From Akkermansiaceae bacterium (GTDB lineage Bacteria > Verrucomicrobiota > Verrucomicrobiia > Verrucomicrobiales > Akkermansiaceae), in the NCBI GenBank assembly GCA_015062055.1, contig SUVK01000003.1, positions 1 through 64,000 of the forward strand: a DNA stretch of 64,000 nt, read 5' to 3'. The first letter of the stretch is position 1, and each line of letters begins with the position of its first letter. This document shows positions 40,434 through 49,431 of the stretch, in pieces. The notes beneath the pieces are model-generated. The model saw nothing but the letters and a program-made list of their open reading frames with translations, was not told where the DNA came from and ran no database searches. Position numbers and translations under genes: made by a program.

Positions 40434-41294
40434 ATGAAAGTATTTCCCGTTATTCTCTCCGTAGTGGTGTTAGGGCTTTCTGTCGGCTCTTGGTATTATT
40501 CCTCTCAACAGCAGGCAATGATGCGTGCCGTTGTCAATGTAAGTGGCGGTAAAGCCGGCAAGGGCATGGAGGCCGTTAAGAAACAGGCCGAATCCGATTT
40601 CAATAAAGCTCTGTTAGATGCAAACAGTGCCGATGAAAAGACACGTAAGGTCAGCAATGAGCTTAATGGTGTAGACGGCGCCATCGAGAAACGTGAGGTA
40701 GCCGAGAGTACTCGCGATGAACAAAGAGATTACCGCGATGGTATGTCTGCCGAGCTGGAAGTTACGAAGGGGAAACATGAAGAGGCCCAGAAAAAGGCTG
40801 AGGCTTTGTTGGAGACCATGCGCACTCTTGACGATTTGGCCAGTGTATCCGACCTGACCGAGGTGGTAGATACGTTCCAAACAATTGTAACGGACGCCAA
40901 AGAGAAGAATGCCGAGCTGACCAGTGAGCACGCCTCTCTTGTTGAGGTACGTGGCAAGGCAGAATCCAAGGTGGCTGCCGAGCAGGCCGAACTTGCTCGT
41001 TTGGAAGAGCAGAATCGCAAGTTCGAGGCTACATACCGCAAGAATGTTCTTGAGTACGTGGTGAGTCAGGTTAAGCCCGAGAGTCGTATCGTTGTATTCA
41101 AGGCACCCAAAGATAGTGGTATCGTTATTGGTGATACCGTGCCTCTTATCGTCAAGCGTGGCGATGTGACCGTTGCGAATTTGCGAGTTGAGAGTGTCAA
41201 AGGCAATGAGGTGGTAGCTAAGTATACCTTGGTGCCCGGTCAAGAGATTCGCGTAGGCGACAATATCATCCACAAGAAGCCCCACGGTTCGTAA
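40434..41294 (+). CDS. TM-anchored coiled-coil protein with small C-terminal beta domain, pair member 2
   Basis: N-terminal TM, coiled coil, SGIVIGDTVPLIVKRGDVTVANLRVESVKG...GQEIRVGDNII. Confidence 0.7.
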   Translation: MKVFPVILSVVVLGLSVGSWYYSSQQQAMMRAVVNVSGGKAGKGMEAVKKQAESDFNKALLDANSADEKTRKVSNELNGVDGAIEKREVAESTRDEQRDYRDGMSAELEVTKGKHEEAQKKAEALLETMRTLDDLASVSDLTEVVDTFQTIVTDAKEKNAELTSEHASLVEVRGKAESKVAAEQAELARLEEQNRKFEATYRKNVLEYVVSQVKPESRIVVFKAPKDSGIVIGDTVPLIVKRGDVTVANLRVESVKGNEVVAKYTLVPGQEIRVGDNIIHKKPHGS

Positions 41295-41546
41295 TGTCCG
41301 TGTAGCGTTAAGCATCTGTTTAAATTGCCGCCGCGTGTCAAAAACACCGGCGGCGATTTTATATACGGAACTTTGCTTGATGGACGAGTTGCCTGAATCA
41401 AAATTATGCTGGCTTGAGCTCGCGGCGTAGCCTTACATATTCCTCGTTATCGGGCTGTGTTAAATGTGATTATGTCATATTCTTGCTGAATTGGGCTGGC
41501 AAAGTGCGGTGTTTTGTGCTATCATAAGGGCACGTTGAATATAGCC

Positions 41547-41750
41547 ATGAATAAGACGTTCCTTTATACCTTAGTAGTTGCAGCATCGGTTATGATGGTA
41601 TCTTGCCAGCCGGCTTTGCCGATGGTGCCGGATAGTGGCCGCACTGTTGTGCCGCCTCAGGGCAGCACCACCACCGAAAAACCGTGGAATGCTCCCACTA
41701 AGACCGAGGGCGACGCCGCACTGGGCCCCTTGAGTAACATGAGACGTTGA
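41547..41750 (+). CDS. Small lipoprotein
   Basis: MNKTFLYTLVVAASVMMVSCQPALP. Confidence 0.65.
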   Translation: MNKTFLYTLVVAASVMMVSCQPALPMVPDSGRTVVPPQGSTTTEKPWNAPTKTEGDAALGPLSNMRR

Positions 41751-41770
41751 TATCCCCCCCCTCTCCGTAT

Positions 41771-42391
41771 ATGTTGCGGAAACAGCGCGCAAGCATAGTG
41801 CTCGAGGAGCTGGAGCGGGCGTACCCCGCCCCCGGTTGCCCCTTGCACCATACCGACCCATTCACTTTGCTGGTGGCAGTTATGCTATCGGCCCAGTGTA
41901 CCGATGCTCGCGTCAACAAAGTGACACCCGAACTTTTTGCTGCTGCGCCTACACCACAAGCTATGGCTGCCATGGAGTGGCAACAGGTGCGGGAGTTTAT
42001 CGCTACCTGCGGCCTCACCCAAACTAAAGCAAAACGCTTGGTAGAAACCTCCAAATTGTTGCTCGAACGCCATAACGGGCAGGTGCCCTCTACCTTCGAA
42101 GAGCTTGAGGCTTTACCGGGGGTCGGTCACAAAACAGCGTCGGTCGTTATGGCTCAGGCCTTTGGTATGCCTGCTTTCCCTGTCGATACGCATATCTTTC
42201 GGCTCGCTCGCCGGTGGAATCTGAGCCGTGGTAAAACCGTAGAGGCTGTTGAGGCCGATTTGAAAAAATGTTTCCCGAAACATTTGTGGAACAAACTGCA
42301 CGTGCAGTTTGTTTTGTGGGGTAGGGAGCATTGCCCGGCGCGTGGTTGTAAACCGCTTTGTCCTGTCTGTGCCCGCTTGGCTGTGACATAA
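41771..42391 (+). CDS. nth: Endonuclease III
   Basis: MLSAQCTDARVNKVTPELF; LEALPGVGHKTASVVMAQAFGMPAFPVDTHIFRLARR; HCPARGCKPLCPVC. Confidence 0.88.
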   Translation: MLRKQRASIVLEELERAYPAPGCPLHHTDPFTLLVAVMLSAQCTDARVNKVTPELFAAAPTPQAMAAMEWQQVREFIATCGLTQTKAKRLVETSKLLLERHNGQVPSTFEELEALPGVGHKTASVVMAQAFGMPAFPVDTHIFRLARRWNLSRGKTVEAVEADLKKCFPKHLWNKLHVQFVLWGREHCPARGCKPLCPVCARLAVT

Positions 42392-42467
42392 AGTGCACCT
42401 TTTTGAATGTTTGGGATTGACATTTATCCCAAAAAGTTGTTTCATATCCGCCCGAAAGTAACACGTT

Positions 42468-42806
42468 ATGCTTGTTTCTCAGCTAAAATCAAAAATTCAT
42501 CGCGCCATGGTAACACGTGGTGATGTGGAATATGAAGGTAGCATAGAAATACCGCAAGATCTCGTCGAGGCTGCCGGCATTTGGCCGGGCGAGAAGGTGT
42601 TGGTTGCCTCCATCACCTCCGGTAACCGCTTCGAGACCTATGTGCTTGTCGGCCCTCCCGGAACCGGCCAAATTATTATCAACGGTGGAGCGGCGCATCT
42701 CATCAAAGCCGGAGAACGCGTGGTTATCATGAGCTTTGCGCTCGATGATAAGCCGATAACGCCTACTCGCATCGTTTGCAATGAACTTAATGAAATCATT
42801 GCTTGA
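42468..42806 (+). CDS. panD: Aspartate 1-decarboxylase
   Basis: LKSKIHRAMVTRGDVEYEGSIEIPQDLVEAAG (GS self-cleavage site), RFETYV, NGGAAHLI. Confidence 0.92.
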   Translation: MLVSQLKSKIHRAMVTRGDVEYEGSIEIPQDLVEAAGIWPGEKVLVASITSGNRFETYVLVGPPGTGQIIINGGAAHLIKAGERVVIMSFALDDKPITPTRIVCNELNEIIA

Positions 42807-42809
42807 GGC

Positions 42810-42838
42810 TTTACAAATCCCTTTTAATCTGATATAAT
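42810..42838 (+). promoter_or_regulatory. secG promoter, leaderless arrangement
   Basis: TTTACA-N17-TATAAT-7 nt-ATG. Confidence 0.75.
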
Positions 42839-42845
42839 AACCGCC

Positions 42846-43397
42846 ATGTTTTTCTTAATCACCTTTAAATACATCGTTTTCGCTCTGCTGTTGATGGTTT
42901 CAGCCCTGCTTCTTTTGCTTGTGCTGATGCAGCGCCCCAAGCAAGAAGGTCTTGGTGCTGCATTCGGTGCTCAGATGACTGATCAGGCTTTCGGTGCCCG
43001 CACCACAGATGTGCTCAAAAAGGGTACTATTATTTTCGGCTCTCTTTTCATGATTCTTTGCTTCTTGTTGAGTGTACTCATGCTCAACGAACATAAAGAA
43101 AAAAATAAAACCGAATTGGGCCAAACCAACAGCAACGCCGTTCAGCCCGGTGTTGTGACAAATAATGCTCAGACAACTGCCGCTCAGACCTCCACCGAGC
43201 AACCCGCCGTTGAGCAACCTGCCGCCGAGCAGCCTGCTGTTGAGCAGCCCGCCGTTGAGCAACCTGCCGCCGAGCAGCCTGCTGTTGAGCAGCCCGCCGT
43301 TGAGCAACCTGCCGCCGAGCAACCTGCCGCCGTTGAGCAGCCTGCCGTTGAGCAGCCTGCCGTTGAGCAGCCCGCCGTTGAGCAGCCCGCCGCCTGA
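42846..43397 (+). CDS. secG: Preprotein translocase subunit SecG with (EQPAV/A)n C-terminal tail
   Basis: SALLLLLVLMQRPKQEGLGAAFGAQMTDQAFGARTTDVLKKGTIIFGSLFMILCF. Confidence 0.88.
   Translation: MFFLITFKYIVFALLLMVSALLLLLVLMQRPKQEGLGAAFGAQMTDQAFGARTTDVLKKGTIIFGSLFMILCFLLSVLMLNEHKEKNKTELGQTNSNAVQPGVVTNNAQTTAAQTSTEQPAVEQPAAEQPAVEQPAVEQPAAEQPAVEQPAVEQPAAEQPAAVEQPAVEQPAVEQPAVEQPAA
43197..43395 (+). repeat. 15-bp-periodic coding repeat in secG tail
   Basis: gagcarcctgccgyyg units encoding EQPAV/EQPAA. Confidence 0.9.
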
Positions 43398-43415
43398 TTA
43401 GAAAAGATATCTACT

Positions 43416-43456
43416 AAAAACTGCGGTCATCCATTCATCGGGTGACCGCAGTTTTT
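43416..43456. terminator. Bidirectional terminator between secG and FHA gene
   Basis: AAAAACTGCGGTCA-N13-TGACCGCAGTTTTT. Confidence 0.92.
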
Positions 43457-43487
43457 TGTTTATCGCTGTATAGACTTTCGAGAAAAA

Positions 43488-44717
43488 TTACTCACCTGTT
43501 TTGATGGTAAGCATGGCGACAGACCACAAAGCGTCTGCGAATTTCTCCATATCTTTGAAGTGCGCAATGGTATTACGTTCGACTTCTCCGAGGGTACTCA
43601 TGTTATCACGTTGAGCGAGGTTTTCTTGCCAAACGGGAATCCAGTCGATATTGTGTGTGCCGGCTACGATAAATATGGTATCGGTGCCATAGGGGGGCTC
43701 GACATAAAGCTCGTAGCAACTATTGTTACCGGTTGGCGGAATTTGCAATTCGCAATGGGCTTTCAGCTTGTTGAGAGCCCCGCCAACACCGGGTACAAGT
43801 ATGGCTGCATTGTTATCGCTATCGTATTGAATCAAATAAAAATAGCAATCTTTTTCAGCTTTGATGGCGAAGCGGAGCAAGTCTCCTTCTTCTAAAGTAG
43901 GAAAGGTGTTCAGTAACCTTAAGCTTAACCCGAAATCGTATGGCAGCCCCATAGAGGTAGCAGCGATGGAGGGCTCTCGCTTTACCTTGTCGCCATTGGC
44001 AGCCTTGCGGTGTTTAAGCTCCTTGGGCTTGGCTGTCTCGGTATCGGTGTTGAGTTTGCCGGTGGCGGTGTAAAAAGGGCGTGGTGCGGCTCGTTGCACG
44101 AGGGCTTTACGTGGTGGCGGCGGTACAAACTTTCGTTTGGGGGCAGGGCGCGTTGTTACCGGGCTCGGTACCGGCTCTTCAGTTGGCTTATCCTCGGGGA
44201 TAGGGGTTGCGTGCTCTTGCTCTGCCTTGGGTTGCGTTGCCTCCTCTTGCGCTACAACAGGTTCTGCATCGCGTGCCACCTCTTCTACTTGCTCTGCCGG
44301 CAGCTCTTGGGGGGCAATTTCTATTTCATTGTATTCCTCAATCGGTAGCGGGGCTACCGTCAATTCTTCAACCGCCGGGGTATCGGTATAACTCGGTACA
44401 TACTCCGGGGCGGGCTCTGCCACATACTCGAGCATCAACTTACAGTTACCGGCGCGGTATTGTTTGCCCGGCAACATTAAAATCTCTTGCACACGCTCAT
44501 TATCCTCAAAAATACCATTGCTTGAGTTATTGTCCGTCAGCAAGACACAGCCGTCTCCTATGGTCAGAAAACAGTGCACGCGAGAGAGGTGCAGCTCATC
44601 GGGCAGGGCAATTTCGCAACTGCTCGAGCGGCCCAGTCGGTATTGCACCCCGGGCGTAGAATCAAGCTCGAAAGACGAGCATATATTATCGCTGTTGATA
44701 ATGGTGAGAGAAAGCAT
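43488..44717 (-). CDS. FHA-domain protein with C-terminal DUF4384-like domain
   Basis: YRLGRSSSCEIALPDELHLSRVHCFLTIGDGCVLLTDNNSSNGIF; GDLLRFAIKAEKDCYFYLIQYDSDNNAAILVPG. Confidence 0.82.
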   Translation of the reverse strand: MLSLTIINSDNICSSFELDSTPGVQYRLGRSSSCEIALPDELHLSRVHCFLTIGDGCVLLTDNNSSNGIFEDNERVQEILMLPGKQYRAGNCKLMLEYVAEPAPEYVPSYTDTPAVEELTVAPLPIEEYNEIEIAPQELPAEQVEEVARDAEPVVAQEEATQPKAEQEHATPIPEDKPTEEPVPSPVTTRPAPKRKFVPPPPRKALVQRAAPRPFYTATGKLNTDTETAKPKELKHRKAANGDKVKREPSIAATSMGLPYDFGLSLRLLNTFPTLEEGDLLRFAIKAEKDCYFYLIQYDSDNNAAILVPGVGGALNKLKAHCELQIPPTGNNSCYELYVEPPYGTDTIFIVAGTHNIDWIPVWQENLAQRDNMSTLGEVERNTIAHFKDMEKFADALWSVAMLTIKTGE

Positions 44718-44721
44718 GGTA

Positions 44722-46182
44722 TCAGAAGTCAATGGTAATGCCTTTTTCCTGTGCCTGCTCTTGCAGTACATTGAGTATTTTGTCGCCGAGGTCGCCGGAG
44801 GCCTTTTGCTCTTTATAGTGTTCTAAAAGGAGGGTACGGCGCGCAGCCTTTTGCCGCAAGTCGGCAATGATTTCTTCATCGCTCATGCCACGCATGCTGA
44901 TGGGTAAGTTGCCTCTACCGCCCAGAGACTCGATACTGAACTCTTCTGCCGGGGTACTGCGGCAAATCTCGATGGCGTCCCACTCGTAGCCCAGCAGAAT
45001 GCGGCGTTTGTTTTCCATCAACCATTTTTGCAACTTCTTGGGGTTGCCGGTCGGGGGAGCGGTTGCTTTTTTAAGCATATCAATGTGGCGGCGTTGCACG
45101 GCAGGCGAGCCTATGGGCAGCGGGGCACAGTCGTGCAAGGCTTTGAGGGTTTTATATAATTCTTCATACGAAACCTCCGGGGCAGAGCCTGATTGTATAT
45201 CAAGGGTAAGGCCCACGCCACGCCCCAGCTCGGCGGCTTCTTCCCATTCTGTTTCGGGCGGACCGCAGTGAATGGTGTTGATGATGATATTTTGCTCGTT
45301 AGCCTCGGCAATAGCCTCTCGGTAGTCTTTATCGCCTTGGTCAAAGGCCTCATTGCCGGCAATAAAGATAACCTTGAGCATGTCGTCGCGGTCTCGGCGG
45401 TTCCACTCAAAATTGTTTACAGCATACGCAATAGCCGCACCGCATTCTTCAATGGCGCCATCGCAAGCTACTTTCTCTAACCTCGACTTCATTTTCCGGA
45501 CCTGCGTCGTGAATGGCGTTAACTTCATCGGGGCGCCGTTTTTCATCGCCTGGCCGTAAATGACGATGCCCACATTCACCTTGGTCTTTTTGCCGTTAAG
45601 TTTGGCGTTGCTCAGGGTGGTTATCACCTTTTCCATAGAGGCAGCAGCTGCTCTGAACAACTCGCTCATGCTGCCGGAGGCATCCAGCACCAGCACTACC
45701 TGAATGTCGTCGTTGTACCCTATGCGCTTACCCCTGTCTCCGTCGCCGGAGCTTTCTTCCAAGCCCATGACGTCACTCATTCCATCGCCTAAATCGCCGG
45801 CGCCGAATCCAAAGTCGCCCATCCCGGAATCATCCGATACACCGGCTGACAGGTCACCGAAATCTGCCGGTATATCCATCGAGAACGGTGAGTTGTGAGC
45901 GATGAGCATCGATGAAGGGGCGGAGACCCCCGGGTCCGATGCAATGGCATTTTCTTCTTTGGCAACTCTTGTTTTGTTTTGTTTTGTTTTTTGTTGCGGT
46001 GGTGTATAAGTTACGAACGAGCTGTCACCTTCGCCTGCAAAATAGATTTCGTACAGTTTGAGTGCGGTGCCGGTGAGGAGGATGCAGCATAAAGCAAGAC
46101 AGAACGCGATGGCGAGCATGCGCCGTATGATAGACACAAGCTTAATTTTAATTCTGTTGGTCGGGCGTACGTGAATAGCCAT
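44722..46182 (-). CDS. Membrane-anchored von Willebrand factor A domain protein
   Basis: DDIQVVLVLDASGSMSELFRAA (MIDAS DxSxS). Confidence 0.88.
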   Translation of the reverse strand: MAIHVRPTNRIKIKLVSIIRRMLAIAFCLALCCILLTGTALKLYEIYFAGEGDSSFVTYTPPQQKTKQNKTRVAKEENAIASDPGVSAPSSMLIAHNSPFSMDIPADFGDLSAGVSDDSGMGDFGFGAGDLGDGMSDVMGLEESSGDGDRGKRIGYNDDIQVVLVLDASGSMSELFRAAAASMEKVITTLSNAKLNGKKTKVNVGIVIYGQAMKNGAPMKLTPFTTQVRKMKSRLEKVACDGAIEECGAAIAYAVNNFEWNRRDRDDMLKVIFIAGNEAFDQGDKDYREAIAEANEQNIIINTIHCGPPETEWEEAAELGRGVGLTLDIQSGSAPEVSYEELYKTLKALHDCAPLPIGSPAVQRRHIDMLKKATAPPTGNPKKLQKWLMENKRRILLGYEWDAIEICRSTPAEEFSIESLGGRGNLPISMRGMSDEEIIADLRQKAARRTLLLEHYKEQKASGDLGDKILNVLQEQAQEKGITIDF

Positions 46183-46186
46183 GGCG

Positions 46187-47437
46187 TCAGTTTTTCTTTT
46201 GCGGTTGCAGCCCGGCGGCATTCAAGGCTTCTGTAGCAGACGGGTCTTTAGCCAGTTTTGCGTAATAATGGGCGGTGTGGCCATCTTTATCTGTCGCGTT
46301 GAGCAACTCCGGCGATATATTCTCGAGCACTGCTGCCAAGGTATCGGCATCTCCGCTCAGGGCGGCATGCATCAGCACTGTTTCTCCGCGAGAGTTTTTT
46401 TGCTCGACCTCGGCTCCCAGCTTTACGAGTTCTCGGTAAAGTGCTGCGTCTCCACGGCGGGCGGCCTCGTGCAAGGGGAGGTTGCCTTCCGCATCTTCCT
46501 CAGAGAGCAATTTGAGATGATTGGTAGCCACTTTTATGGCACATGCAGTATCGGCCAGCCTTATCACCAGGCAAAAATACGAGGTGCCATCCTCAGTTTG
46601 CATCTTTTTTTGAGAAAGGGCTTGGTCTATCCAGGCGCTTAGGCAGTCTGCCTTGTCCTCACTCATCAAATGTCGAAATACCGGTATGCCATCCGAAAAA
46701 ATGATTTCCGTTTCACTCAGGGCACCCAGTAAGTAATCTAATGCATTGGCGTTGTTAAATTTTACAGCCATCTCCACCAGCGTAGTGCCATCGCTCATGC
46801 GGTTGCCGGCATGTGCCCCGTGCATCGTCAATATATTAAACAAGGTATCATTGCCGGTGTAGATAGCGAGCCCGAGCGGGGGCTCCCCGTTAACCGGCCA
46901 ATCGGCATTGGCTCCGCAATCCAGCAGGGCTTGTATCTCATCCGCGTTGTTGGCGGTAAAGGCGTTATTCCAGCGGTCTTTGAGTATATTACCCACGGCG
47001 GTGCCTCCCCCCATTTGCTCGTAGTCCATGGCGACTCGGCCATCTTTATCCATCGCCATTAAATCGGGGGAGTCTCGCAATACCATCTCCGTTGCCGTAT
47101 CATTACCCAGCCCGGCCACCAGCATAAGCAGCGTGCGCCCCTTGTCGTCTTTCAAATCAATTTTGCCACTCTTTCTGACCTTGGGTGCCAAATCTCGTAT
47201 GGCCGACTTAAATGCATTACAACGGCGGTTCTCTTCGTTGATTCCTCTTTTGAGTTCGTTGGCGTACTCCTTTTGTTCTTTATCGACCTCTTCAAGCTCT
47301 CTTTCCATTTCGGCCAGCCGTGTGCTACCGTGGTCGGTGAGTTTGATGAGGGTCTTGTCATCCAATGCCTGAGCGCCCCAAACGGCATAAGCCATCAGCG
47401 CGGTGCATAACAATTTGTGTAAACGGAGGAGATGCAT
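46187..47437 (-). CDS. Secreted/periplasmic ankyrin-repeat protein
   Basis: Signal peptide; DKGRTLLMLVAGLGNDTATEMVLRDSPDLMAMDKDGRVAMDY...GNLPLHEAARRGDAALYRELVKLGAEVEQKNSRGETVLMHAALSG. Confidence 0.85.
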   Translation of the reverse strand: MHLLRLHKLLCTALMAYAVWGAQALDDKTLIKLTDHGSTRLAEMERELEEVDKEQKEYANELKRGINEENRRCNAFKSAIRDLAPKVRKSGKIDLKDDKGRTLLMLVAGLGNDTATEMVLRDSPDLMAMDKDGRVAMDYEQMGGGTAVGNILKDRWNNAFTANNADEIQALLDCGANADWPVNGEPPLGLAIYTGNDTLFNILTMHGAHAGNRMSDGTTLVEMAVKFNNANALDYLLGALSETEIIFSDGIPVFRHLMSEDKADCLSAWIDQALSQKKMQTEDGTSYFCLVIRLADTACAIKVATNHLKLLSEEDAEGNLPLHEAARRGDAALYRELVKLGAEVEQKNSRGETVLMHAALSGDADTLAAVLENISPELLNATDKDGHTAHYYAKLAKDPSATEALNAAGLQPQKKN

Positions 47438-47512
47438 GGGGATTCTCCCCATATTCTACCAGTTGTTATGCCTCACTGCAAGCTCAGAGTGCAGGGTATA
47501 GTCGTTTTTTTC

Positions 47513-47540
47513 TTGATAGTTATACAGCAGATGTTATAAT
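47513..47540 (+). promoter_or_regulatory. Leaderless-type promoter
   Basis: TTGATA-N16-TATAAT-6 nt-ATG(47547). Confidence 0.7.
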
Positions 47541-47546
47541 AACTAC

Positions 47547-48191
47547 ATGAAAAAGTGGCTTTTATGCAGTGCCTTAGCAGGGGTGATGGCCTCTTGTTGC
47601 CATACGGAGTTTTCTCAGGCACTTCTTAAAACATGTGAGTATTGGCCCGAGTGGAAAGAAGAGCTGCCCCTTACCGTTTACCGTAAGGGCGAGCAGTTTT
47701 ACTTGTGTTGCGATGTTGTTTACAAGTGCGAGCGTGATAAAGTGCGTTGCGCGAGTATAATTGACCCTCCGGATAATGTGTTGCATACCGAAATCCCCGT
47801 CAATATTAAACGTAAACGGGTAGAAAGGCGGTATTATTGCCTGATGGGGGCGGAGGTTGTGCAGAAATTGCTGGGGGTGAAGCCACCGCCTGCACCCGGT
47901 GATTGCCCCATTTGTATTCCCGCAGATGAGTGGGATGCTGCGGATGCCGTGCCGGTGACGGTAAAACTCTCGCCGAAAAAAGCATGGTTGTGGGACGGTG
48001 ATGATGTTTGCCGATACGATAAATGGCATATTGATAAACCATATGAGGTTTATGTTCCGGAATACACGCCGTGGGATTATTGGATAAAGGCGCCCCTGAG
48101 CGCGGTGCTGCTGGTGGCGGTGGATGTGCCGTGTACCATTGTGTGGAATGTCGGCGTGGCCATCTATGCCACTATACCCGCTGAGTTCTAA
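47547..48191 (+). CDS. Hypothetical lipoprotein
   Basis: MKKWLLCSALAGVMASCCHTEF signal/lipobox; C-terminal hydrophobic segment. Confidence 0.6.
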   Translation: MKKWLLCSALAGVMASCCHTEFSQALLKTCEYWPEWKEELPLTVYRKGEQFYLCCDVVYKCERDKVRCASIIDPPDNVLHTEIPVNIKRKRVERRYYCLMGAEVVQKLLGVKPPPAPGDCPICIPADEWDAADAVPVTVKLSPKKAWLWDGDDVCRYDKWHIDKPYEVYVPEYTPWDYWIKAPLSAVLLVAVDVPCTIVWNVGVAIYATIPAEF

Positions 48192-48206
48192 TAAAGGAGA
48201 ACGGTG

Positions 48207-48270
48207 TAATATACGAATTCCGAAGTTAATTATTAGTTCGGCTCACAGCTGCGGTAAGTATCCCTTACTG
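48207..48270. repeat. Dispersed intergenic repeat, copy 2
   Basis: taatatacgaattccgaagttaattattagttcggctcacagctgcggtaagtatccc. Confidence 0.75.
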
Positions 48271-48357
48271 CTCGTAAAATTGGTGTAAGTTTCTTATTTT
48301 TAATTTGTAATCAACGTGTCCTGAATCTTTGGGGCACGTATGCGCAGATACGCGGGG

Positions 48358-48386
48358 TTGACATTACTTGCCTGCTGCGCTACAAT
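48358..48386 (+). promoter_or_regulatory. Consensus promoter lying inside the track ORF 48340-49431
   Basis: TTGACA-N17-TACAAT-7 nt-GTG(48394). Confidence 0.75.
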
Positions 48387-48393
48387 GCAGGGC

Positions 48394-49431
48394 GTGCATT
48401 ACGATTCCGTTATTCAACTCAAAAACGCCGCTGCCGAGGGAGAGACCCAAGGCGATGTCTTTGTGCAGCTTACACAAAAGCTTACCCGCACCACCAAAAC
48501 GGGTAAACCCTATTTGGAGCTGACATTTGCTGATGCTGCGGACAGCATGGTGATTAAGGTGTGGGATAACGCCCCGTGGAACCCCGCTTGCCGTGCCATG
48601 CAGGAGGGTGCCTTTGTGGCGGTAACTGCTAACTGGACCAGTAACCAGTACGGTATGGATGCCGCGGATGTGGATTACCGCCCGCTTACCCCCGGTGAGG
48701 AGGAAGTGTTGTTGAGCGGCGGCACCGAGCTGCGCGCTGCGCAACAACAGGCTTGGCAAGAGATTTTGAATTTTATAGCCTCGATGAAAGACCCGCGAAT
48801 CCTTGCTTTGTGTAAGGCGCTGACGGAGGCGCACGAAACGCGGTTCCGCCGTGCAGCGGCAGCACGCGGCATGCACCATGCCCGCCGTGGCGGCTTGGTG
48901 GAGCACACGGCAGGGGTGATGCGCGTGGCGGATTCCATTTGCCGTGCTTACCCCCACATTAACCGCGATTTGGTGTTGGCGGGGGCACTTTTCCACGATT
49001 GCGGCAAGATGTGGGAGACCGGCTGTGCGGAGCAGGGCTTTGCCGTGGAGTATTCCGACATGGGCGAGCTGCTGGGGCATATCTCCGTGAGTATAGAGGT
49101 GGTCAACAAACTTTGGCAAGGTATTTGCACGGCTGAGCAACGCTCTGAGTGGAAAACGCTTGCGCCGGCAACAGAGCAAGTGCGCCTGCACCTGCTGCAC
49201 CTCATTGCCTCTCACCATGGCGCGCTGGAGTACGGCTCACCCGTAGTGCCTAAAACCCCCGAGGCCTTGGTGCTGCACCATGCGGATAATATTGATGCCA
49301 AGCTAGAGATGTTCCGCGCCACCTACGAAACCTCGGAGGCACTCACCCCAACCATCACCCGCCGCAAATTCGGGCTGGAGGGCAACGCCGTGCGCCCCTT
49401 GGCAGCTTTTAACGGAGAGGGGGCAGAGTGA
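48394..49431 (+). CDS. OB-fold plus HD-domain phosphohydrolase (YhaM-like 3'-5' exoribonuclease family)
   Basis: OB-like N-terminus; HHARRGGLVEHTAGVMRVA...LVLAGALFHDCGKMWE; start revised to GTG. Confidence 0.78.
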   Translation: MHYDSVIQLKNAAAEGETQGDVFVQLTQKLTRTTKTGKPYLELTFADAADSMVIKVWDNAPWNPACRAMQEGAFVAVTANWTSNQYGMDAADVDYRPLTPGEEEVLLSGGTELRAAQQQAWQEILNFIASMKDPRILALCKALTEAHETRFRRAAAARGMHHARRGGLVEHTAGVMRVADSICRAYPHINRDLVLAGALFHDCGKMWETGCAEQGFAVEYSDMGELLGHISVSIEVVNKLWQGICTAEQRSEWKTLAPATEQVRLHLLHLIASHHGALEYGSPVVPKTPEALVLHHADNIDAKLEMFRATYETSEALTPTITRRKFGLEGNAVRPLAAFNGEGAE

